This document shows positions 1 through 5,508 of a stretch of DNA of 5,508 nucleotides, one piece after another. Each line of letters starts with the position of its first letter. Positions within the stretch are counted from its first letter, which is position 1. The DNA is taken from assembly GCA_938022295.1 (NCBI GenBank), contig CALIDR010000132.1:1-5508 (forward strand). The letters are read 5' to 3'. The notes under the pieces were generated by a model. The model did not search any database, had not been told where the DNA came from, and worked only from the letters and a program-made list of their open reading frames with translations. A program made the translations under genes and the position numbers. This DNA is from an uncultured Burkholderiaceae bacterium. Its GTDB lineage: Bacteria; Pseudomonadota; Gammaproteobacteria; Burkholderiales; Burkholderiaceae_C.

Positions 1-1746
1 CTGGAAGGCATCTACGAGGCGCTGAAGGAGAACGCGCTGCTGTCCAAGTTCGCCGGCGGCCTGGGCAACGACTGGACGCGCGTGCGCGCGCTGGGCTCCT
101 ACATCAAGGGCACCAACGGCAAGAGCCAGGGCGTGGTGCCGTTCCTGAAGGTCGTCAACGACACCGCGGTCGCGGTCAACCAGGGCGGCAAGCGCAAGGG
201 CGCGGTGTGCGCGTACCTGGAGACCTGGCACCTGGACATCGAGGAGTTCCTCGAGCTGCGCAAGAACACCGGCGACGACCGCCGGCGCACGCACGACATG
301 AACACCGCCAACTGGATCCCCGACCTGTTCATGAAGCGGGTGATCGAGGGCGGCCACTGGACGCTGTTCAGCCCCTCGACCTGCCCCGACCTGCACGACA
401 AGTTCGGCCAGGCGTTCGAGCAGGCGTACCTCGAGTACGAGGCCAAGGTCGACCGCGGCGAGATCCGGCTCTACAAGCGCATGCCGGCCAAGGACCTGTG
501 GCGCAAGATGCTGTCGATGCTGTTCGAGACCGGGCACCCCTGGATCACGTTCAAGGACGCCTGCAACCTGCGCAGCCCGCAGCAGCACGCCGGCGTCGTG
601 CACAGCTCCAACCTGTGCACCGAGATCACCCTCAACACCAGCTACACCGAGATCGCGGTGTGCAACCTCGGCAGCGTCAACCTCGCGCAGCACCTGACCG
701 ACGGGCCCGACGGTGCCAAGACCATCGACCAGGCCAAGCTGAAGAAGACGGTGGCCACGGCGATGCGGATGCTCGACAACGTGATCGACATCAACTACTA
801 CGCGGTCAAGAAGGCGCGCGACAGCAACCTGCGCCACCGCCCGGTCGGCCTGGGGATCATGGGCTTCCAGGACTGCCTGTACCAGCTGCGGGTGCCGTAC
901 GCGAGCGCCGAGGCGGTCGAGTTCGCCGACCGCTCGATGGAGGCGGTGTGCTACCACGCCTACTGGGCGTCGACCGAGCTGGCCGAGGAGCGCGGCCGCT
1001 ACTCGAGCTTCCGCGGCTCGCTGTGGGACCGCGGCATCCTGCCGCTGGACACGCTGAACCTGCTGGCCGAGGCACGCGGCGGCTACGTCGAGGTCGACAC
1101 CTCGGCCACGCTCGACTGGGACGCGCTGCGCGAGCGCATCGCCCGCCACGGCATGCGCAACTCCAACTGCGTGGCGATCGCGCCGACGGCGACGATCTCC
1201 AACATCGTCGGCGTCGACGCGTCGATCGAGCCGAGCTTCGGCAACCTCGCCGTCAAGTCCAACCTGTCGGGCGAGTTCACCGTCGTCAACGAGCACCTGG
1301 TGCGCGACCTGAAGCGCCTGGGGCTGTGGGACAACGTGATGCTGATGGACCTCAAGCACTACAAGGGATCGCTGCGCGCGATCGACCGCGTGCCGGGCGA
1401 GCTCAAGCAGCTGTACGCGACGGCGTTCGAGATCGAGCCGGCGTGGCTCGTCGAGGCGGCCGCCCGCCGCCAGAAGTGGATCGACCAGGCGCAGAGTCTG
1501 AACATCTACATGGCCGGCGCCTCGGGCAAGAAGCTCGACGAGACCTACAAGCTCGCCTGGCTGCGCGGCCTGAAGACGACGTACTACCTGCGCACGACGG
1601 GGGCGACGCACGTCGAGATGAGCACGGTCCACACGCGCCAGCTCAACGCGGTGCCGCAGGCCGGCGGCAGCGACGCGGCCGCGGCCGCGGCGGGCGACGT
1701 CAAGTTCTGCGCGATCGACGACCCGACCTGCGAGGCCTGCCAGTGA
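1..1746 (+). CDS. nrdA: Ribonucleotide reductase class Ia, large (alpha) subunit, C-terminal part (5' end outside window)
   Basis: Catalytic subunit that reduces ribonucleoside diphosphates to deoxyribonucleotides in the cytoplasm, working with NrdB as radical source. Frame 1 is open from base 1, giving 581 residues to the TGA. The N-terminal ATP-cone and the first active-site cysteine are missing; by comparison with the human R1 sequence the cysteine should lie about 10 residues upstream. Visible catalytic features are N204, C206 (thiyl radical) and E208 in the NLCTEI motif, C221 in CNLGSVNL (redox partner), the radical-transfer pair Y528-Y529 in TTYYLRT, and a substrate-loop region around APTATISN. 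An Ala/Gly-rich flexible tail ends in C577 and C580 (CEAC), the pair that re-reduces the active site. The 15-residue spacing between C206 and C221 and the final CxxC resemble the eukaryote-like subgroup more than E. coli NrdA (23 residues; CxxxxC). NrdB follows after 181 nt. Family assignment is secure. Confidence 0.97.
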   Translation: MEGIYEALKENALLSKFAGGLGNDWTRVRALGSYIKGTNGKSQGVVPFLKVVNDTAVAVNQGGKRKGAVCAYLETWHLDIEEFLELRKNTGDDRRRTHDMNTANWIPDLFMKRVIEGGHWTLFSPSTCPDLHDKFGQAFEQAYLEYEAKVDRGEIRLYKRMPAKDLWRKMLSMLFETGHPWITFKDACNLRSPQQHAGVVHSSNLCTEITLNTSYTEIAVCNLGSVNLAQHLTDGPDGAKTIDQAKLKKTVATAMRMLDNVIDINYYAVKKARDSNLRHRPVGLGIMGFQDCLYQLRVPYASAEAVEFADRSMEAVCYHAYWASTELAEERGRYSSFRGSLWDRGILPLDTLNLLAEARGGYVEVDTSATLDWDALRERIARHGMRNSNCVAIAPTATISNIVGVDASIEPSFGNLAVKSNLSGEFTVVNEHLVRDLKRLGLWDNVMLMDLKHYKGSLRAIDRVPGELKQLYATAFEIEPAWLVEAAARRQKWIDQAQSLNIYMAGASGKKLDETYKLAWLRGLKTTYYLRTTGATHVEMSTVHTRQLNAVPQAGGSDAAAAAAGDVKFCAIDDPTCEACQ

Positions 1747-1759
1747 GCCGCGAGTGAGC

Positions 1760-1777
1760 CGCGGCCGGCGCGCCGCG
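1760..1777 (+). other. Short GC hairpin just after nrdA
   Basis: A perfect 6-bp stem (CGCGGC / GCCGCG) with a 6-nt loop begins 14 nt after the nrdA stop. No T-run follows, so it is not a convincing intrinsic terminator. It could stabilise the nrdA mRNA 3' end or be chance in GC-rich DNA. Confidence 0.25.
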
Positions 1778-1780
1778 CAT

Positions 1781-1835
1781 GAGCGCTCAACGATGCATCG
1801 ATAGACCGCCGCGTCACCGCGCGTCGCGTCGATGC
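1781..1835. promoter_or_regulatory. Cluster of small palindromes upstream of nrdB, possible operator
   Basis: Two perfect palindromes sit two bases apart: GAGCGCTC at 1781-1788 and CGATGCATCG at 1791-1800. The sequence GCATCGA (1795-1801) also pairs with TCGATGC (1829-1835). They lie 75-125 bp upstream of the proposed nrdB promoter, where a regulator could bind. They do not resemble the AT-rich NrdR box I know, so no regulator is named. Chance occurrence is quite possible. Confidence 0.25.
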
Positions 1836-1875
1836 TGAGTCGCAACAACTTCGAGGCTTCGATGTCAAGAAGTGC

Positions 1876-1904
1876 TTGGTGTTTCGACGCAACGTTCCGA
1901 TAAT
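1876..1904 (+). promoter_or_regulatory. Candidate sigma70-type promoter for nrdB
   Basis: TTGGTG (1876-1881; 3 of 6 matches to TTGACA) is separated by exactly 17 nt from GATAAT (1899-1904; 5 of 6 matches to TATAAT). A transcript starting near 1911 would have a leader of about 17 nt carrying the nrdB ribosome binding site. The local base composition is less GC-rich than the flanking genes. This would let nrdB be transcribed independently of, or in addition to, read-through from nrdA. Inferred from sequence only. Confidence 0.45.
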
Positions 1905-1914
1905 CCGCCGCGAT

Positions 1915-1920
1915 AGGAAG
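1915..1920 (+). promoter_or_regulatory. Ribosome binding site of nrdB
   Basis: AGGAAG lies 7 nt before the ATG at 1928. It fixes the start at that ATG, so the long low-complexity N-terminus is translated rather than being a mis-called upstream extension. Confidence 0.7.
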
Positions 1921-1927
1921 TACACAC

Positions 1928-3160
1928 ATGCTGGTCTGGGAAGACGACGTCCGCCCCACCTCGACAACCGCGAAACCCGCTGCGCCGAACCCGATTCGCG
2001 ACGCGCGGCCCACGTCCCCGTCACCGCTCGCGGCAGCGCATCTGCCGCCTCTGTCGCCCACCCCTGCGCTGGCAGCGGCTGTCGCGTGTCGCCCGCTGCC
2101 CGCCGCCGCGCCCAAGGCGCCGGGCGCGCAGGCCGCGAGCCAGCGCCGCGTCAACGTCGCCGACAAGCGCATCATCAACGGCCAGACCGACGTCAACCAG
2201 CTGGTGCCGTTCAAGTACAAGTGGGCGTGGGAGAAGTACCTCGCCACCTGCGCCAACCACTGGATGCCGCAGGAGATCAACATGTCGCGCGACATCGCGA
2301 CGTGGAAGGACCCGAACGGCCTGACCGAGGACGAGCGCCGCATCGTCAAGCGCAACCTCGGCTTCTTCGTCACCGCCGACTCGCTGGCGGCGAACAACAT
2401 CACGCTGGGCACGTACCGCCACATCACGGCGCCCGAGTGCCGCCAGTTCCTGCTGCGCCAGGCGTTCGAGGAGGCGATCCACACCCACGCCTACCAGTAC
2501 ATCGTCGAGTCGCTGGGGCTGGACGAGAGCGAGATCTTCAACGCCTACCACGAGGTGGCGTCGATCCGCGACAAGGACGAGTTCCTGATCCCGTTCATCG
2601 ACGCGATCATGGACCCCGACTTCCGCACCGGCACGCCCGAAGCCGACCAGACGCTGCTCAAGAGCCTGATCGTCTTCGCCTGCCTGATGGAAGGCCTGTT
2701 CTTCTACGTCGGCTTCACGCAGATCCTGGCGCTCGGGCGGCAGAACAAGATGACCGGCGCGGCCGAGCAGTACCAGTACATCCTGCGCGACGAGTCGATG
2801 CACTGCAACTTCGGCATCGACCTGATCAACGCGATCAAGCTCGAGAACCCGCACCTGTGGACCCCGGCCTTCAGGGCCGAGGTCAAGGGCCTGTTCCTGA
2901 AGGCGGTCGAGCTCGAGTACCGCTACGCCGAGGACACGATGCCGCGCGGCGTGCTGGGGCTCAACGCCTCGATGTTCAAGGGCTATCTGCGCTACATCGC
3001 CAACCGGCGGGCGACGCAGATCGGCCTGGAGGAGCTCTTCCCGAACGAGGAGAACCCGTTCCCGTGGATGAGCGAGATGATCGACCTGAAGAAGGAGCGC
3101 AACTTTTTCGAGACGCGCGTCATCGAGTACCAGACCGGCGGCGCGCTGACGTGGGAGTGA
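1928..3160 (+). CDS. nrdB: Ribonucleotide reductase class Ia, small (beta) subunit
   Basis: Radical-generating subunit of 410 residues; its di-iron centre oxidises a tyrosine whose radical is passed to NrdA. By motif alignment with mouse and E. coli R2, the iron ligands are D151 (VTADSL), E182 and H185 (EEAIH), E255 (MEGLFF), E289 and H292 (RDESMH). The radical tyrosine is Y189 (THAY). Y401 in the FFETRVIEYQ tail matches the conserved C-terminal tyrosine of the radical-transfer path. All key residues are present, so the enzyme should be active. The R2 core starts near residue 73; residues 8-72 are a Pro/Ala/Ser-rich, probably disordered extension that homologues appear to carry in variable form. 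The C-terminus stops nine residues after Y401, shorter than in E. coli. Arginine codons are 21 CGC, 4 CGG, 1 AGG, matching a betaproteobacterial origin. Complete gene with its own ribosome binding site. Confidence 0.97.
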   Translation: MLVWEDDVRPTSTTAKPAAPNPIRDARPTSPSPLAAAHLPPLSPTPALAAAVACRPLPAAAPKAPGAQAASQRRVNVADKRIINGQTDVNQLVPFKYKWAWEKYLATCANHWMPQEINMSRDIATWKDPNGLTEDERRIVKRNLGFFVTADSLAANNITLGTYRHITAPECRQFLLRQAFEEAIHTHAYQYIVESLGLDESEIFNAYHEVASIRDKDEFLIPFIDAIMDPDFRTGTPEADQTLLKSLIVFACLMEGLFFYVGFTQILALGRQNKMTGAAEQYQYILRDESMHCNFGIDLINAIKLENPHLWTPAFRAEVKGLFLKAVELEYRYAEDTMPRGVLGLNASMFKGYLRYIANRRATQIGLEELFPNEENPFPWMSEMIDLKKERNFFETRVIEYQTGGALTWE

Positions 3161-3181
3161 GGCTGGCCGCGAGGCCGGCTT
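3160..3181 (+). terminator. Hairpin at the nrdB stop, candidate terminator
   Basis: A 9-bp stem including two G-T wobble pairs (3160-3168 with 3173-3181) closes on a GCGA tetraloop and begins on the last base of the nrdB stop codon. Only a short, interrupted T-stretch (TTCGAT) follows. It may be a weak intrinsic terminator or a 3'-end stabiliser; position directly after the gene supports one of these roles. Confidence 0.45.
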
Positions 3182-3220
3182 CGATCCCGATGTGAACGAT
3201 CAAGATTCGCGGGCGACGGA

Positions 3221-3297
3221 CGGCCACCGCAGAAGTGGCCGCCGTGGCCCGCACCCCCGTTCACCGAACGGGTCGTGGCGGGCCGGTTGCGCCGGCC
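3221..3297 (+). other. Three consecutive perfect hairpins between nrdB and the lysine-rich gene
   Basis: CGGCCAC (3221-3227) pairs with GTGGCCG (3235-3241); CCCGTTC (3256-3262) pairs with GAACGGG (3266-3272); GGCCGG (3281-3286) pairs with CCGGCC (3292-3297). Loops are 7, 3 and 5 nt. None is followed by a T-run. With the hairpin at 3160-3181 they make a structured, non-coding spacer of 208 nt. They may form part of a terminator region or a structured 5' leader of the next gene. No known riboswitch or small RNA is recognised. Confidence 0.4.
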
Positions 3298-3349
3298 GCA
3301 GACACCGACGGTGAATACCGCGCCGCCCCTGGGCGCGGAGCATCGGCAA

Positions 3350-3359
3350 CTTGATCAAG
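3350..3359. promoter_or_regulatory. 10-bp palindrome overlapping the ribosome binding site
   Basis: CTTGATCAAG is a perfect palindrome whose right end runs into the AGGAG of the lysine-rich gene. It could be an operator or could weakly affect ribosome access. It may equally be chance. Confidence 0.25.
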
Positions 3360-3362
3360 GAG
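3358..3362 (+). promoter_or_regulatory. Ribosome binding site choosing the ATG at 3369
   Basis: AGGAG lies 6 nt before the ATG at 3369. It decides against the in-frame TTG at 3351, which would place this motif inside the coding sequence. The resulting N-terminus, MATAKK, is typical of bacterial lysine-rich H1-like proteins. Confidence 0.75.
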
Positions 3363-3368
3363 ATCGTG

Positions 3369-4037
<669 letters not shown>

Positions 4038-4046
4038 GCGTCGGCC

Positions 4047-4646
4047 GTGCCCGGTCCCGCCGAGCCTGAACGGACGGGCCCGGCCCGCCGCTGGGCGATC
4101 GTCGCCGGCGCCGCCGCGGTGGTGCTGGCGCTGGACCAGCTCACCAAGTGGTGGGCCGTGGCGCGGCTCTGCGGCCCCCCGTACTGCCCGGACGCCCCGG
4201 CGCGCACCCCGGTCGAGCTGGTCTGGACGCTGCAGCTCCGCTACGCCGAGAACACCGGAATGGCGTTCTCGAAGGGCGAGGGGTGGGGGCGGGTGATCGG
4301 GCTGGTCGCCCTGGCCATCGTCGCCGTCCTCCTGCTCGCCGCCCGCCGTATGACCTCTGGCCTGCAGCTGGTGCTCGTCGGTGTCGTGGTCGGGGGCGCC
4401 CTGGGCAACCTGGTCGACCGCGTGGCCCGCGCCGACGACGGGTTCCTGTCGGGCGCGGTGGTCGACTTCATCGACCTTCAGTGGTGGCCCATCTTCAACG
4501 TGGCCGACGCCGCCGTGGTGGTGGGCGGCATCCTCCTGGCGCTCACGTCGTTGCGCGAACCCGTCCCACCGCCGACCATGTCGGCTGAACCCGAGCCGCC
4601 GTCGCCCACCGGCGATCCTCCGCGGGGTTCGGCCCGGGGTGGCTGA
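4047..4646 (+). CDS. lspA: Lipoprotein signal peptidase (signal peptidase II)
   Basis: Inner-membrane aspartic peptidase of 199 residues that removes the signal peptide from prolipoproteins after lipidation of their cysteine. Conserved blocks are present in order: DQLTK (D30), ENTGMAFS (N69-G71), GNLVDR (N121, D124) and the block from VVDFID to FNVAD (D140, N151, D154). D124 and D154 are the catalytic dyad. Four hydrophobic helices are visible at about 16-36, 83-99, 106-122 and 152-168, as expected for the family. The first extracytoplasmic loop holds two cysteines, C42 and C47, that could form a disulfide. A Pro/Glu-rich tail of about 30 residues follows the last helix, a common actinobacterial trait as I recall. 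The GTG at 4047 is the first possible start after the preceding stop, 9 nt away; no clear Shine-Dalgarno is seen, suggesting translational coupling. The stop overlaps the next gene by 8 nt. Confidence 0.95.
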   Translation: MPGPAEPERTGPARRWAIVAGAAAVVLALDQLTKWWAVARLCGPPYCPDAPARTPVELVWTLQLRYAENTGMAFSKGEGWGRVIGLVALAIVAVLLLAARRMTSGLQLVLVGVVVGGALGNLVDRVARADDGFLSGAVVDFIDLQWWPIFNVADAAVVVGGILLALTSLREPVPPPTMSAEPEPPSPTGDPPRGSARGG

Positions 4647-5508
4647 GGACGACGCCCCACCGACCGAGCCGGACGCCTCCGAGGAGGAGCCCCCCGAAGG
4701 CTGGTACCTGTCGGAGGTGGTCCCGGCAACGCTCGCAGGTGAACGGCTGGACCGTGCGGTGGCCCTGCTGGCCGACTGCTCGCGGGCCGAGGCCGCCGCC
4801 GTTGTGTCCTCGGGCGAGGTTCTTGTCGACGGTCGCGCGGGAACGAGGGCATCACACCGACTGGTCGCCGGCGAGGTCCTGACCGTCAGGGTGGACCCGC
4901 ACCGGGCCCCGGTCGCGCTGGAACCCGAGCCGGACGTGGCCATCTCCGTGGTCCACCAGGACGACGACGTCATCGTCGTCGACAAGCCGCCGGGCCTGGT
5001 CGTGCATCCCGGTCCGGGGCACCGCCGATCGACCCTCGTGCACGGTCTGCTGGCCCGCTTCCCGGAGCTGGCGCCCCCTGATGGACCGGTGGTCGGCCAG
5101 CCGGACCGACCGGGGATCGTGCACCGGCTCGACCGGGACACCTCGGGACTGATGGTGGTCGCCCGGAATTCCTCGTCGTACCGCAGGCTCGTCGAGCAGC
5201 TCTCGCACCACGCGGTGGAGCGGGTCTATGTGGCGCTGGTGTGGCGCCACCCCGAGCACGACCGGGGCGTGATCGACGCGCCGATCGGCCGGTCCCGTCG
5301 CGACCCGCTCCGGATGACGGTGACCGTCGAGGGTCGGCCGGCCCGGACCCGGTTCGTGGTGGATCGCCGCTTCACCGACCCGGTCGAGGTGGCGCTGCTC
5401 ACCTGCCGGCTCGAGACCGGCCGCACCCACCAGATCCGGGTCCATCTCTCCTCGGTCGGCCATCCGGTCGTGGGCGACCCGATCTACGGGGGGCGGCGGG
5501 CCTCCTTC
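4639..5508 (+). CDS. rluD: RluA/RluD-family 23S rRNA pseudouridine synthase (3' end outside window)
   Basis: Isomerises specific uridines to pseudouridine, probably in large-subunit rRNA. The open frame gives 290 residues and continues past the window. Residues 1-20 are acidic and Pro-rich. An S4-type RNA-binding domain spans about 33-90 (GERLDRAVALL, then SGEVLVDGR). The catalytic domain begins near 100 with DDDVIVVDKPPGLVVHP and carries the HRLDRDTSGLMVVAR signature; D165 is the catalytic aspartate, equivalent to D139 of E. coli RluD. Later family blocks are ERVYVALV (194-201), LETGRTHQIRVHL (258-270) and GHPVVGDPIYG (274-284). Only a short C-terminal part should be missing. The GTG start overlaps the lspA stop in GTGGCTGA, so the genes are probably co-translated. 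Arginine codons are 17 CGG, 9 CGC, 3 CGA, 3 AGG and 2 CGT, unlike nrdB. S4 plus the motif set favour RluD over RluA; the exact target uridines are not determined. Confidence 0.93.
   Translation, partial: MAEDDAPPTEPDASEEEPPEGWYLSEVVPATLAGERLDRAVALLADCSRAEAAAVVSSGEVLVDGRAGTRASHRLVAGEVLTVRVDPHRAPVALEPEPDVAISVVHQDDDVIVVDKPPGLVVHPGPGHRRSTLVHGLLARFPELAPPDGPVVGQPDRPGIVHRLDRDTSGLMVVARNSSSYRRLVEQLSHHAVERVYVALVWRHPEHDRGVIDAPIGRSRRDPLRMTVTVEGRPARTRFVVDRRFTDPVEVALLTCRLETGRTHQIRVHLSSVGHPVVGDPIYGGRRASF

Noticed and set aside
207..1757. Long plus-strand frame inside nrdA (516 codons)
   Set aside because: It is an alternative frame of the clearly conserved nrdA; the product is Arg/Pro/Gly-rich with no family resemblance.
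1928..2143. Frameshift or wrong start in the NrdB N-terminus
   Set aside because: The ATG has a good ribosome binding site, MLVWEDDV resembles the start of other Burkholderiales NrdB proteins as I recall them, and a variable Pro/Ala-rich linker is usual there.
1876..3195. Long plus-strand frame over nrdB (439 codons)
   Set aside because: It is the shifted frame of nrdB, whose true frame keeps all iron ligands and the radical tyrosine.
3351..3368. TTG at 3351 as the start of the lysine-rich protein
   Set aside because: It would place the AGGAG ribosome binding site within the coding sequence; the ATG at 3369 has this site at ideal spacing.

Overview
This 5.5 kb GC-rich window reads as two blocks from different bacterial lineages that meet inside a lysine/alanine repeat. 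All genes are on the + strand. The left block (1 to about 3.5 kb) has nrdA (3' part only) and nrdB, the two subunits of an aerobic class Ia ribonucleotide reductase, followed by the start of a lysine/alanine-rich, histone H1-like gene. The protein sequences, the nrdA-nrdB-H1-like order as I recall it, and arginine codons that are almost all CGC fit a high-GC betaproteobacterium of the order Burkholderiales.

The right block (about 3.65 kb to the end) has a TraR/DksA-type domain with a degenerate zinc finger, then lspA (lipoprotein signal peptidase) and an RluD-family pseudouridine synthase that runs off the end. The three genes are tightly packed (9-nt gap, then 8-nt overlap). From memory this order and these protein types are actinobacterial, perhaps Acidimicrobiia. 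Arginine usage shifts to CGG here (nrdB 21 CGC : 4 CGG; rluD 9 CGC : 17 CGG).

The blocks join in one open reading frame at 3369-4037. Its first about 95 residues are KKAPA repeats and the rest is the TraR/DksA-like domain. The repeat contains exact internal copies up to 45 nt long. Proteins from both lineages can carry near-identical KKAPAKKAPA tracts, so the simplest reading is a metagenomic assembly chimera that crossed at the repeat. A natural H1-tail/DksA fusion or a horizontal transfer is possible but less likely. The gene order across the junction should not be used to infer function until reads spanning it are checked.

Between genes, the 181-nt nrdA-nrdB gap holds a plausible sigma70-type promoter, a good ribosome binding site and some small palindromes. 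The 208-nt gap after nrdB holds a series of hairpins, the first a likely terminator, and a strong ribosome binding site for the lysine-rich gene. I see no tRNA, rRNA, CRISPR, insertion sequence, phage or defence gene, and no convincing new biological system. The junction is the main thing to examine.
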